Source: an uncultured Flavobacteriaceae bacterium
GTDB lineage: Bacteria; Bacteroidota; Bacteroidia; Flavobacteriales; Flavobacteriaceae
Direction of reading: 5' to 3'
Assembly (NCBI GenBank): GCA_947500435.1
Contig: CANMRV010000008.1
Location: 1 to 64,000 of the forward strand
Length of the DNA: 64,000 nt
Within the stretch, counting starts at the first letter, position 1. The number at the start of each line of letters is the position of its first letter. A model generated the notes under the pieces. The model was not told the origin of the DNA, searched no databases, and was given only the letters and a program-made list of their open reading frames with translations. Positions 43,568 to 53,323 of the stretch are shown here, one piece after another. Both the position numbers and the translations under genes were made by a program.

Positions 43568-45061
43568 ATGAAAAAGATAGTTCTAATAATCCTATGTGGC
43601 ATTTGTTGCATTTTTTCCAATTCCCAAAGCGCTGGGCAATTAGGTCGTTTAATTCCAGTTTCGGAGCTTCATGAAGATTTGGATATGCTCAAATATCAAT
43701 TGGAAAAAGTACATGCGGGTTTATATACCTATACCTCAAAATTCGAAATGGACGCTACCTTCAAAAAAATCAAGAAGCAAGTAAATCGGCCAATGTCCGA
43801 TATTGAATTCTATAGATTGGTGGCACCCTTACAGCAAAAGATAAAGAATGGGCACTCTATGATTATCCCGTCGGAAAGATGGGATAAGGTCAAGGAAAAA
43901 GAGCTTCCTATTTTTCCTTTTGATGTGCATTGGACGGGTGATAAATTGTATATCTTGAGAAATCTTTCCAATGACAAGAGTATAAAACAGGGGTCCTTGA
44001 TTAAAACCATTAACGGAGAATTGGCCGATGATGTTTTCAATCAATTGATAGATAATTGGACGTCCGATGGGCACAATCGAACATTTCCCGCGTATCAGAT
44101 AAGCAATGATTTTTCAAATTTTTATCCGAATATAAAAGGAGTACCATCAGAGTTTGAAATAGAGATTGAAGAACCCACAGGGGTCTTCAGAAATATAAAA
44201 GTACAAGCGCTGTTGAATGAGAAGTTGAACACCATTGCATTAAGTCGCTATGGATTTAAACGTCTTCCGTGGTATATGGATGAGGACGATAATGCGATAA
44301 CACTCAAAATTTCTAATGAAACAGCGATTTTAAAGGTGCCGACATTCGATGGCACAAGTAAAGGGAAAGACGGTAAAAAGTACCCCAAGTTTTATGAAAC
44401 TGCCTTTCGGAAGATTCATGGCGCTGGAGTAAAACATCTCATTTTAGATTTAAGAGATAATGGGGGTGGCGACCCAAAACCGCAGCTGGCCCTATTATCA
44501 AATTTAATAAATCAACCCATAGTATTGTATAAAAGAGTGTATGGGATAACGGACAAAATACCTCGAATAGATTTGTACGATGGTTTAGGTCCTTCTTTTA
44601 ACAAGCGACTTACTAAATTCCTTAAAAAAGAAGATACTATTTATGTGATGAAAGAAATAGCCAAAAAACGTTTTGGTGTTACCTGGCAGCCTACAGCTCC
44701 TACGCAAAATGTGTTCACTGAAAAGTTATATGTGTTGACGAATGGGAGGTCTTTCTCTGCAACGGGAGAGGTAGCCGGTATGCTAAGAACCTATCGAAAG
44801 GATGCCGTCTTTGTAGGAGATGAAGTTGGGGGAAATCCAGTTGAAAATACCAGCGGGGTAATGGCCGCATTTCGGTTGCCTAATTCCCAGATTAGGGCAA
44901 TACTCTCCCTAATTCGCTTTGAAGTTAACGTGGACTTTCCTAATGACGGGCATGGAGTAAGGCCAGATTATCCAATCAAAAATACAATTGAACAGGTGAT
45001 AAAGAGAGAAGATGGCGTAATGCAATGGACATTGGATTTCATTAAGAAGCAAACTGATTAA
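43568..45061 (+). CDS. S41 family peptidase, first copy
   Basis: 497 residues. A signal peptide (VLIILCGICCIFSNSQS) exports it. The family core is visible: HLILDLRDNGGGDPKPQLAL, then GRSFSATGEVAG with the catalytic serine (395 or 397) and FVGDEVGGNPVENTSG. Unlike CtpA/Prc there is no obvious PDZ domain. Bacteroidota have many such periplasmic S41 enzymes of unknown substrate. It lies between the ABC ATPase and the permease fusion, spaced 14 bp and 20 bp, which ties it to the same operon. A second copy lies at 49454. Confidence 0.88.
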   Translation: MKKIVLIILCGICCIFSNSQSAGQLGRLIPVSELHEDLDMLKYQLEKVHAGLYTYTSKFEMDATFKKIKKQVNRPMSDIEFYRLVAPLQQKIKNGHSMIIPSERWDKVKEKELPIFPFDVHWTGDKLYILRNLSNDKSIKQGSLIKTINGELADDVFNQLIDNWTSDGHNRTFPAYQISNDFSNFYPNIKGVPSEFEIEIEEPTGVFRNIKVQALLNEKLNTIALSRYGFKRLPWYMDEDDNAITLKISNETAILKVPTFDGTSKGKDGKKYPKFYETAFRKIHGAGVKHLILDLRDNGGGDPKPQLALLSNLINQPIVLYKRVYGITDKIPRIDLYDGLGPSFNKRLTKFLKKEDTIYVMKEIAKKRFGVTWQPTAPTQNVFTEKLYVLTNGRSFSATGEVAGMLRTYRKDAVFVGDEVGGNPVENTSGVMAAFRLPNSQIRAILSLIRFEVNVDFPNDGHGVRPDYPIKNTIEQVIKREDGVMQWTLDFIKKQTD

Positions 45062-45081
45062 TACCCATATAAAAGGAATTT

Positions 45082-48000
45082 ATGTTCAAGAATATCTTTA
45101 AACACGAATTTTTATATTGGCTCCGCAGGCCTGTTACCTATATCTATTTTGTAGTTTTCTTTGCTTTTGCATTTTTATCCTTCATTGGCACAGCAGGTTT
45201 TTTTGACCCACCACCTGAGGATACTTCCAAATTGGCAAGGGTAGTTAATTCTCCATATGAGATTAATTACATGTTGCAATATTTCACGAAGGTTTTCATG
45301 TTTTTGTTACCGGCAATTATTGGTGCTTCCATCTATAAAGATTACAAATACCAAATGCATTCCATCGTTTACACCTTTCCTATTGATAAACTCAGCTATC
45401 TCTTAGGGAAGTTTTTAAGTGCCTTTTGTATTGTAGCTGTTATTTCATTTTCTGTGGGGATTGCATTTTTCATAGGAGAACAAATGCCAGAACTTCATGA
45501 AAATAAGATTGGAGCTTTATCCATAGAGGGATACCTTCAGGCATATCTGGTTTACGTACTTCCTACTTTGTTTTTCTTCGGAATAATCGTAATTGCGGTT
45601 GTCACATTAATCAGAAACATCTATGCCGGGTTTATCGCCGTAATTGTGATTTTCTTGTTCCAACTAATCGTCGAAAATGCCTTAGGGGGCACAGGAAATG
45701 TCTATGCGATGTCCATTTTGGACCCATTTGCCCAGAATACAAAAGAGTACGCCATTCAAGATTGGACTTTGCTTGACAAAAACACAAAGGTAGTTCCGGT
45801 TTCAAGAATGGTCATATTAAACCGATTGTTTTGGTTAGTGGCTTCGATATTGACTTTCGGAATGCTGTACCGCAAGTTTTCCTTTAGTGAGCATGGGCTT
45901 ACCTTCTCATTAAAAAAACAGAAAGAAAATACGCTTGGTAAAGAAAGCCCTGAAAAGGTTTCTAAAGTTATGCTTTCATCAGTTAATTATGATTTTTCTT
46001 GGAAGCAGCAATTAAAGACCATATGGCATCTTTCGCAAATTGATTTAAAGTACATCGTAAAAAATTGGATGTTTTTAGTACTGGTATTTTTTGGAATTCT
46101 AGCGGTTTTATTCGCAATAGCTAAAGTGACCAACTTTGAAGAAATTGCACTTCTGCCAATTACTAGAGTCGTATTGACTATACCAGCTATGTTCTTTACC
46201 ATGATAATGATTATTACAACTTTTTTGTACTCGGGAATGTTGGTGCATCGTTCAAGAATGGCTAAGATGGATCAACTTATTGATTCGACGCCATTGTCAA
46301 ATGCGGTGTTTATGTTCTCAAAAGTTTTGGCGCTAATAAAGATGCAAATCATATTGTTGGCTCTCCTAATGGTTGCGGGAATAATTATTCAGGTGTACAA
46401 CGGTTACTATAATTTTGAGATCGGTCTATATCTGTTTCAGCTATATGTTTTGGTTTTTCCTGTTCTAATAATCTGGAGCTTCGCTGCAGTTTTTATTCAA
46501 ACGGTATTTTACAACACCTATTTAGGATTGTTCATTCTAATAATTGGCTGGATCGGGGTAGGCGGTTTGCCAGAAGCAGGCATTACTTCCAACCTAGTTT
46601 TGTTCAATTCCCCACCAAAAGCAGACTATTCTGATGTTAACGGCTATGCAGAGGCTTTAGCGCCTTATTTTTTAGTTGAGGGTTACTGGTTTGCCTTTGG
46701 CCTCATTCTTTTGATTTGTACGCTCCTACTATGGATTAGAGGACTTCCACAATCATTTAAAGAGCGCATTCAAATAGCTAGGTCGCGTTTCAAACCTTCT
46801 GTGATATACCTTTTGGGACTTTTGTTGCTTTGCTTCGTTGTGCTCGGTTTTAAGATTCATCAGGCAGAACAACAAGTGAAATGGGCAACGGTTTCTTCCG
46901 ATGACCAAAAAAATATGCTTAAAAACTTCAAAAAGGAGTTTGTATGCTATCAAGAAATTGAGCAGCCTAGAATCACTTCAATGAAGTTGCAGCTCGATAT
47001 TTTCCCAGAAACCAACTCCTTTGATTCAGAGGGAAGCTACGTTCTTGTCAATAAATCCAGAAAAACGATTGATACCCTCTTGGTCAAAACCGGTTTCGAT
47101 GAGAAAACACAGATTAAGCTGAAAAATTTCGCAAGGGTAATTGCTGAGGATACCGTAATGAAATTTCAAGTATTGAAGTTAAATCGATCTCTTTGTCCAG
47201 GAGATAGTACGCACCTTAATTTCAAAGTTCAAAATGCCAAGAATTCGCTATTTGAACGAAATTCCAATGTGCTTCAAAATGGAACTTTCCTCTTAAATGA
47301 TCTTTTTCCAAGATTGGGCTATTCATTTGATGAAGAACAAAAGCATCCTAATGATAGTATAGCATTAATGAACAACTATGGGGCAATTGATTCTGATTTA
47401 ATCGATTTTGAAGCAACGGTTAGTACATCCAAAGACCAAATTGCTTTGGCTCCTGGCTATCCGGTAAAAGAATGGGAGGAAAATGGACGACGATACTTTC
47501 AATACAAAACCAATAGTAAGATTAAATACATTTTAGGAATTAATTCCGGTCGGTTTGATGTAAAAAAGGAAAATCACGAAGGTGTCGAATTAGAGATATA
47601 CCACCACCCAGGGCATACGTACAACCTCGATGAAATGATGGGAGGTCTGAAGGCAGCCATTGATTATAACACCGAATATTTCAGCCCGTATCAACATCAA
47701 CAGGCACGAATAATTGAATTTCCAGATTCAGAAGGTTCGTATGCTACGACTATGGCCAATAGTATTCCGATGTCCGAAATCCGGTTTATCGCAAATACCA
47801 ACACTGCAGACGAAAAAGTAGATTTAGCTTTTTATGTCGCCGTTCATGAACTAACACATCAATGGTGGGGAAATCAGTTGACAGGGGCTGCTGCATTGGG
47901 GTCGCGTATGTTGTCAGAGAGCATTACCGAGTACCTAACACTAAACATTTATAGAAAGCGGTATGGCGACGAAGTAGCACTACAATTTCTAAAAAAACAA

Positions 48001-48600
48001 CGTGAACGTTATCTCAAAGGCAGAGCAAGCGAGCTTGAAAAAGAACCGCCTCTATCTTTGGCAGCAGAGCAGCAGTATATTTTCTATGGAAAAGGTGCGA
48101 TGGCTTTTAATTCTATGGCTCATTATTTAGGAGAACAAGAACTCAATCAAACCTTAAAACGGTTTTTAGAAGACTATAGACTTCGGGCAGGACCACCCTA
48201 CCCAACTTCGCTTGAACTAGTGGAGCGTTTGAAACTGGCTACTCCAGATTCCTTGCAATACGTTATCGAAGATCTCTTTGAAACGGTCACCTTTTATGAT
48301 AATAAGATTGAAAAAGCTGAAGTAGAATTATTGGAAAACGGAAAATACAAGCTTGAGATCGATATATCGGTTCGTAAATATCTAGATGCAAATAAAAAAG
48401 TGGGGCTTCCATTATCTGCCTACATAGAATTGGGAATTTTTGATGCTAGTCACAAGCTGATTAAAATCGAATCTACTAAAATTAGCAAAGAGCGAAATAG
48501 ATTGGAATTTATAACAGATGGGGAACCAGGCAAGGTGATTCTGGATCCAAACTTTTTGATGATCGATAAGAATATAGAAAATAACGAAATAGAACTATGA
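45082..48600 (+). CDS. ABC-2 type permease fused to M1 family aminopeptidase
   Basis: 1172 residues. Residues about 1-590 form two blocks of about six helices each (ABC-2 family membrane domains; first YIYFVVFFAFAFLSFIG, later MFLVLVFFGILAVLFAIAKV and YLGLFILIIGWIGVGG), joined by a charged linker near 285. A last helix (VIYLLGLLLLCFVVLGFKIH) leads into a periplasmic M1 zinc peptidase: HELTHQWWG at 922-930 with the third ligand Glu in SESITEYL 20 residues after the second His (canonical M1 has 19). The partner ATPase is encoded just upstream. This fusion is found across Bacteroidota and some Proteobacteria with unknown substrate. It likely couples transport of a peptide with its trimming. Confidence 0.9.
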   Translation: MFKNIFKHEFLYWLRRPVTYIYFVVFFAFAFLSFIGTAGFFDPPPEDTSKLARVVNSPYEINYMLQYFTKVFMFLLPAIIGASIYKDYKYQMHSIVYTFPIDKLSYLLGKFLSAFCIVAVISFSVGIAFFIGEQMPELHENKIGALSIEGYLQAYLVYVLPTLFFFGIIVIAVVTLIRNIYAGFIAVIVIFLFQLIVENALGGTGNVYAMSILDPFAQNTKEYAIQDWTLLDKNTKVVPVSRMVILNRLFWLVASILTFGMLYRKFSFSEHGLTFSLKKQKENTLGKESPEKVSKVMLSSVNYDFSWKQQLKTIWHLSQIDLKYIVKNWMFLVLVFFGILAVLFAIAKVTNFEEIALLPITRVVLTIPAMFFTMIMIITTFLYSGMLVHRSRMAKMDQLIDSTPLSNAVFMFSKVLALIKMQIILLALLMVAGIIIQVYNGYYNFEIGLYLFQLYVLVFPVLIIWSFAAVFIQTVFYNTYLGLFILIIGWIGVGGLPEAGITSNLVLFNSPPKADYSDVNGYAEALAPYFLVEGYWFAFGLILLICTLLLWIRGLPQSFKERIQIARSRFKPSVIYLLGLLLLCFVVLGFKIHQAEQQVKWATVSSDDQKNMLKNFKKEFVCYQEIEQPRITSMKLQLDIFPETNSFDSEGSYVLVNKSRKTIDTLLVKTGFDEKTQIKLKNFARVIAEDTVMKFQVLKLNRSLCPGDSTHLNFKVQNAKNSLFERNSNVLQNGTFLLNDLFPRLGYSFDEEQKHPNDSIALMNNYGAIDSDLIDFEATVSTSKDQIALAPGYPVKEWEENGRRYFQYKTNSKIKYILGINSGRFDVKKENHEGVELEIYHHPGHTYNLDEMMGGLKAAIDYNTEYFSPYQHQQARIIEFPDSEGSYATTMANSIPMSEIRFIANTNTADEKVDLAFYVAVHELTHQWWGNQLTGAAALGSRMLSESITEYLTLNIYRKRYGDEVALQFLKKQRERYLKGRASELEKEPPLSLAAEQQYIFYGKGAMAFNSMAHYLGEQELNQTLKRFLEDYRLRAGPPYPTSLELVERLKLATPDSLQYVIEDLFETVTFYDNKIEKAEVELLENGKYKLEIDISVRKYLDANKKVGLPLSAYIELGIFDASHKLIKIESTKISKERNRLEFITDGEPGKVILDPNFLMIDKNIENNEIEL

Positions 48601-48773
48601 GCAATAATAATTTTAAAATTGAGAATTTTCTGTTCACCTTAGGAATCTGTGCCATGATAGCGGCTGTTGTATTGATGATTTTAGGGAATTGGGAGGGAAT
48701 TCCTGTGTTGTCATCAGGAGCGCTTCTTTCCTATTTAGGATTTAGGAAAAGCAAAGCTTCTAAAAATGTTTAG
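48597..48773 (+). CDS. Small membrane protein overlapping the ABC/M1 gene (58 residues)
   Basis: The ATG at 48597 overlaps the stop of the preceding gene as ATGA, a classic sign of translational coupling. The product begins MSNNNFKIENFLFTLGIC and has two hydrophobic segments (LFTLGICAMIAAVVLMILG and IPVLSSGALLSYLGF) with a basic tail (RKSKASKNV). It is probably an inner-membrane subunit of the ABC/M1 machine. No family recognised. Confidence 0.7.
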   Translation: MSNNNFKIENFLFTLGICAMIAAVVLMILGNWEGIPVLSSGALLSYLGFRKSKASKNV

Positions 48774-48793
48774 GACAACCAATATGATGCATT

Positions 48794-49327
48794 ATGGCGA
48801 AAAGAAAGTTTTGGACTCCTGATAGAATCGTTACCATTTTGGCAATTTCAATTAGTCTATTCACTTTGATTGTTTTTGCGCGACAGACTAGTATTATTGA
48901 AAAGCAAAGTCGTTTATCGGTTTTACCTTATTTAAATATGGAAATGGGGTATAACCCAGATGAAGATTTCATTACACTTACTTTAAATAATTATGGGGTT
49001 GGGCCGGCAATCATCGAAGAGATGAAAATCTCTTATATGGGAGAAACTTATGAAATGGATTTTGCGAACTTTTTACAAAATGATTTTTTCATAGTGGATA
49101 GTATTGCAGTGCTAGCAAGTGCAAGTATCGATGAGGGTTTGGCCATACCGGCGGGCGCCGATAGAATTGCGGTTAAATTTGGCGGTTCGGGAGATCGGTA
49201 TATCAAAACAGAGAAGTTTTTAAGAAAATTGGAAAGGAACGAATTTGATTATGAAATTATCTATCGATCAATTTATGATGATATGTGGCGTATTAGAGGA
49301 TCCAACGATATTCCTGAAGAATTGTAA
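48794..49327 (+). CDS. Membrane-anchored hypothetical protein
   Basis: 177 residues. A single N-terminal helix (DRIVTILAISISLFTLIVFA) is followed by a soluble domain with beta-rich segments (YLNMEMGYNPDEDFITLTLN, GVGPAIIEEMKISYMGETY, IAVKFGGSGDRYIKTEKFLR). The N-terminus is cytoplasmic-basic, so the domain probably faces the periplasm. It starts 20 bp after the 58-residue gene, with no terminator between, so it is in the same run. No function recognised. Confidence 0.7.
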   Translation: MAKRKFWTPDRIVTILAISISLFTLIVFARQTSIIEKQSRLSVLPYLNMEMGYNPDEDFITLTLNNYGVGPAIIEEMKISYMGETYEMDFANFLQNDFFIVDSIAVLASASIDEGLAIPAGADRIAVKFGGSGDRYIKTEKFLRKLERNEFDYEIIYRSIYDDMWRIRGSNDIPEEL

Positions 49328-49453
49328 TGGTTAAGATTCAATCCAACAACTATGAAAAAAGTCAGGTATGGCATCCATCTTTTCAATTGAAAAAAGAAAA
49401 TAACAAACAAAGTGGATTTAGTCTTTTCTAACTATTTAAAACATGAATTAGAT

Positions 49454-50950
49454 ATGAAATTAAACAGATTGTATACAGTATTTATGATTGTATTGACCTC
49501 AATGGTAAACGGTATTTTGTTGGCTCAACCGGAAAATGTAAAGGCAGCTCCAATTATTGAAAAGAGCTTGTTGATTGAGGATTTAGAGATTTTGAAAAGA
49601 AATTTGGAAATGGCCCAACCCAACCTTTACAAATATACTGCCAAGAATGATATGGATGCTTTCTTTGAAGAACTGAAGAACAAGATTATTGATGACATGA
49701 GTAGCCTTGACTTTTTTCGTTTGATTGCGCCACTTTCAAACAAAATCCGAAACGGACATACCATATTGGTACCATCATCAAAATGGGAAGATTACGTAAT
49801 TGGTAGCGCAAAACTATTGCCACTGGACCTTTATTATTACAATGGCCAATTATATGTTCTACATAATGTCTCTGACAATATGCAAATTATCGAAGGATCT
49901 ATCCTTAAGTCGATCAATGGCAAGTCTGCAATGGAGATTTTCGAACATATGGTCGACCGTTGGTTCAAAGATGGATATAATAAGACCAGGCCCAGAGAAA
50001 TCGTTGAGGAAGAATATAGATTTCTTTACGCTCATTTTTTTGGGGCTACCGAGAAGTATAGCCTTGAGCTTGTAACTCCTAACGGTGAAAATCAATCTTT
50101 TGAGATAAAGGGTATTGTCGAAATGGGTTTTAAGAAAGAATTAAAACAACGTTATAACAAAGAATACGTTCCATGGTGGAGAAAAAACCCTGAACCACTT
50201 TCTTTTAAGCAGATAAATGGCACCACTGCTTATTTAGAGGTTACCCAGTTTAGCAACGGTGTTCAAAGTGCTGATGGCAAGCGTTTTAATAAGTTCATTA
50301 AAAATTCTTTCAAAACTATTAAAGATAAAGGCGTCGAAAACTTGATTTTAGATTTAAGGGGAAATCAAGGAGGGAATGTTAAACCTCAACTAGAGCTATT
50401 GAGACACCTTGTTAAGGAGCCTTTTCATTTATACGGAGAAGTTTTTGCCAATTTGCGTTCACTGCCAAATCCGGAGTATTATGAATTCGATCTTTTGTCA
50501 AGAACAGAATTCAAAAAGAATTTTGCCAACGAAAAAGTTGCTGGTGTTTACCCTATGAGAAGCCAACTCGGATTTGAAGAAAAACCACAACAACCTTCAG
50601 AAAACCTTTTCAAAGGTAATTTGTACGTCTTAATTGATGGCTGGTCTTTTTCTGCAACGGGTGAAGTATGTGGAATACTAAAAGAGCACCGAAAAGATGC
50701 GATATTCCTGGGTGAGGAAACAGGAGGTAATCCGGTTACCAACATCAGCGGGATACAAACGTTCATGACCTTGCCAAATTCAAAAAATCGCATCTTGATT
50801 TGTTTAGTCAGTTATACCACTGATGTTTCTTACAAAAAAGATGGTCGCGGAGTGATACCAAAACATTGGGTACGTAACACGGTTAAACAAGAATTCAATG
50901 AAGAAGATGCTGTAATGGAGTTCACTTTAGAGTTGATAAATCAGGAATAA
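49454..50950 (+). CDS. S41 family peptidase, second copy
   Basis: 498 residues from the ATG at 49454. An upstream in-frame start at 49412 is less likely because the signal sequence (YTVFMIVLTSMVNGILLAQ) follows 49454 directly. It is a paralogue of the gene at 43568 with the same length and motifs: LILDLRGNQGGNVKPQLELL, SFSATGEVCGIL with the catalytic serine at about 398-400, and LGEETGGNPVTNISG. The paralogues flank the permease/M1 gene, so duplication and divergence of the substrate pocket is a reasonable reading. Substrate unknown. Confidence 0.87.
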   Translation: MKLNRLYTVFMIVLTSMVNGILLAQPENVKAAPIIEKSLLIEDLEILKRNLEMAQPNLYKYTAKNDMDAFFEELKNKIIDDMSSLDFFRLIAPLSNKIRNGHTILVPSSKWEDYVIGSAKLLPLDLYYYNGQLYVLHNVSDNMQIIEGSILKSINGKSAMEIFEHMVDRWFKDGYNKTRPREIVEEEYRFLYAHFFGATEKYSLELVTPNGENQSFEIKGIVEMGFKKELKQRYNKEYVPWWRKNPEPLSFKQINGTTAYLEVTQFSNGVQSADGKRFNKFIKNSFKTIKDKGVENLILDLRGNQGGNVKPQLELLRHLVKEPFHLYGEVFANLRSLPNPEYYEFDLLSRTEFKKNFANEKVAGVYPMRSQLGFEEKPQQPSENLFKGNLYVLIDGWSFSATGEVCGILKEHRKDAIFLGEETGGNPVTNISGIQTFMTLPNSKNRILICLVSYTTDVSYKKDGRGVIPKHWVRNTVKQEFNEEDAVMEFTLELINQE

Positions 50951-51081
50951 AGATTTTTCTTATTTGCAAAAACAGTCCCTCTGTTTTCAATGGAACTTAA
51001 TTTCGGAATTTGCTAAATAGATTTGGTGAGACCTAAATAAAAATCGATGTTGAACAAATACAATTTAATTATTAAGATTAT

Positions 51082-52545
51082 ATGCCTATTCTAACCCGCT
51101 ATTTGCTTGCTTTGATTTTGGTAATTATTTTCGGTTTATTCGAATCTTGTAAGGAAAAGCCATCAGAAACTACATTAAGTGAGGTGGATTTATCTTTCGA
51201 GGATAAATTAATTCCCGCAATTCAGGTAACCGATAATCCCGTTTATTTTGATTTGATTGAAAGAATGAAGCATTTCAAAGTGCCTGGGTTCAGTGTGGCA
51301 ATCATAAAAAATGGAGAATTGCATAGTGCGAAGGGGTATGGCTTTTCTCGCACAGATTCAGAGCTTAAAATAGATATTAATACACGATTGCAAGCTGCCT
51401 CTATTTCAAAAGCGATTACGGCCCTTACAATAATTAGGCTAAGAGATAAAGGTTTGGTGGACTTGGATGCCAATGTAGAAGGGTATTTGAAAACATGGGC
51501 GCTGCCCCAGAACCCTTTTACGGAAAGCACGCCGATAACCTTACGCCTCCTCTTAAGTCATATGGCCGGAGTAAATAATTACAATTCAAAAGGATATCCA
51601 CAAGGTGAAGAACTTCCTAGTTTGAACGATATCCTGAACGGTAATGGAAAAAATAAGGCGGTTACCATCGATACCATTCCTGGGTCGGTTTATAAGTATT
51701 CAAATCTCGGGTACAGTATTGTTCAAAAAATTATTGAGGATGTTACGGGAGAATCATTTGTAGTTGTTGCTGAGAATGAAGTATTGGAACCGTTGAAGAT
51801 GAGCGCAAGTACATTCAGGACGATATCACCTAAAAATGCAAAGAGGTCATATAGTTATGGCTATAATTACGAGGGAGAGATGTTAGAGGGTTCATGGCGA
51901 AATACCATTCGAAAATCTGCAGGTGGGTTGTGGAGCACCCCAAGTGATTTAGCAAAAATCTGTATTGCAGTACGAAAAGCTTTGAAAGGTGATAATGACT
52001 TTTTATCCGCAAATTCGGCTAAGGATTTGATGGAAGGTGACTTTGGACTTGGCTTCGACGTTCAAAAGAAAAACGGAAATGTTCTAAGCTTTTCACAAAG
52101 TGGTCGGGCTGTTGGTTTTTTCAGTTATATGATCATGCATCCTAAGAGTGGAGATGGAATGGTCATTATGACAAATTCCGACAATGGTGGCGACCTATTT
52201 CGGGAGATTTTACGAGGTGTTAGCGAATTCAATTCATGGGATATTATGCATCCAAAGGAAATACAAGAAATACTTGTTCCTGATAACAAATTGAAAACCC
52301 ATTTGGGCGATTACATCTGTCATTTTGAAAATGAAGTATGGAAACTAAGAGTACAAAAGAAGGGAATGCATCTTGAATTGGTAGATTTGGATGAAAATTT
52401 AGTATATCCGTTAAGACCCATTTCCGATTATAAATTTATCGAGCTAACAGAAGGTGATGAGCTTGATTTTAAGGTTAACGAAAATAATGCGGCATCCCTG
52501 ATTTGGAATGGTAAATATGAATTTCTAAAAAAGGAAGGGGATTGA
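51082..52545 (+). CDS. Serine hydrolase, class C beta-lactamase/PBP-like lipoprotein, second copy
   Basis: 487 residues. A signal ending in LFESC makes it a lipoprotein. The SxxK motif is SISK at 107-110 (QAASISKAIT), YxN is YSN in VYKYSNLGYS, but the third motif reads SQSGRAVG where the first copy has HSG; a Gln in place of His or Lys suggests a changed substrate or activity. A C-terminal extension of about 100 residues (KTHLGDYICHFENEVWKLRV) resembles the extra domain seen in some Bacteroidota serine hydrolases. Any antibiotic-resistance role is unproven. Confidence 0.85.
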   Translation: MPILTRYLLALILVIIFGLFESCKEKPSETTLSEVDLSFEDKLIPAIQVTDNPVYFDLIERMKHFKVPGFSVAIIKNGELHSAKGYGFSRTDSELKIDINTRLQAASISKAITALTIIRLRDKGLVDLDANVEGYLKTWALPQNPFTESTPITLRLLLSHMAGVNNYNSKGYPQGEELPSLNDILNGNGKNKAVTIDTIPGSVYKYSNLGYSIVQKIIEDVTGESFVVVAENEVLEPLKMSASTFRTISPKNAKRSYSYGYNYEGEMLEGSWRNTIRKSAGGLWSTPSDLAKICIAVRKALKGDNDFLSANSAKDLMEGDFGLGFDVQKKNGNVLSFSQSGRAVGFFSYMIMHPKSGDGMVIMTNSDNGGDLFREILRGVSEFNSWDIMHPKEIQEILVPDNKLKTHLGDYICHFENEVWKLRVQKKGMHLELVDLDENLVYPLRPISDYKFIELTEGDELDFKVNENNAASLIWNGKYEFLKKEGD

Positions 52546-52657
52546 TGGAAAACCTTCCGAATTACTGTTTATTTATGTCCCACTACTTCTGGTGGAACTT
52601 TTATATTGTTTTCTATGCCTAGTTTGGAATTGTAATTTAACCAGCAAATTTTAGAAA

Positions 52658-53314
52658 ATGAAAAGAATGAATGTATTAATGACAGCGCTTCCCATGGTGC
52701 TTCTTTTTTTATCGTGCTCAAAGGAAGATACTTTAAGAGGCTCAGGAAATATAATCTCTGAAAGCCGTGAGGTGGCCAATTTTACCGAGGTGTACAATCC
52801 TACTTCTGTTAACATCAATATTGTGGAAGGTTCGACACAACAAGTGGAACTATCCGCTGATGACAACGTAATCAGTTCAATCAAAACAACAGTTGAAAAT
52901 GGCACTTTAAAAATAGACTGGTCAAAAAGCAATTATGTCGATGTTACGATTACAATTTCTGTGACAATTCCGAATTTGGAAGGACTGAGGAATACAGGTT
53001 CTGGAAATATGACAGTTTCAGATTTTGATGGTTTGACAACTATGGTCATTGATAATGAGGGCAGCGGCAATATATCATTTAGTGGTTCTGGGACATCTTT
53101 AACTTTGAAAAACTCAGGTTCGGGAAGCTACAAGGGTTTTGGTTTCATTGTGCAGGATTGTTCAGTCACCAATTCAGGGTCCGGAAATTGCGAAATCAAC
53201 TGCACAGATACTTTGGGTGGCACCAATTCTGGAAGCGGAAGCATATTTTACCAAGGAAGTCCCTCCATTGATATTGACAACACGGGTTCCGGTCAAGTTG
53301 TCGATTCAAATTAA
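52658..53314 (+). CDS. DUF2807 head-GIN domain lipoprotein
   Basis: 218 residues. A signal ends in LFLSC (lipid anchor), followed by a short linker and a right-handed beta-helix-like domain with the motif GSGN repeated about every 20 residues (NTGSGNMTV, NEGSGNISF, NSGSGSYKG, NSGSGNCEI, NSGSGSIFY, NTGSGQVVD). This is the DUF2807 / head-GIN fold, known in Bacteroidota as an exported adhesin-like domain of unknown ligand. It lies behind the second serine hydrolase in the same direction. The GSG turns make a regular protein repeat, not a DNA tandem repeat. Confidence 0.82.
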   Translation: MKRMNVLMTALPMVLLFLSCSKEDTLRGSGNIISESREVANFTEVYNPTSVNINIVEGSTQQVELSADDNVISSIKTTVENGTLKIDWSKSNYVDVTITISVTIPNLEGLRNTGSGNMTVSDFDGLTTMVIDNEGSGNISFSGSGTSLTLKNSGSGSYKGFGFIVQDCSVTNSGSGNCEINCTDTLGGTNSGSGSIFYQGSPSIDIDNTGSGQVVDSN

Positions 53315-53323
53315 AAAGCAACT

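Noticed and set aside
41199..52545. Two beta-lactam resistance genes
   Set aside because: The SxxK/YxN pattern is shared with esterases and D-aminopeptidases. Resistance cannot be inferred, and the second copy lacks the normal third motif.
52980..53300. CRISPR-like or DNA tandem repeat
   Set aside because: The regularity is in the protein (GSG turns). The DNA units differ in sequence and there are no spacers.
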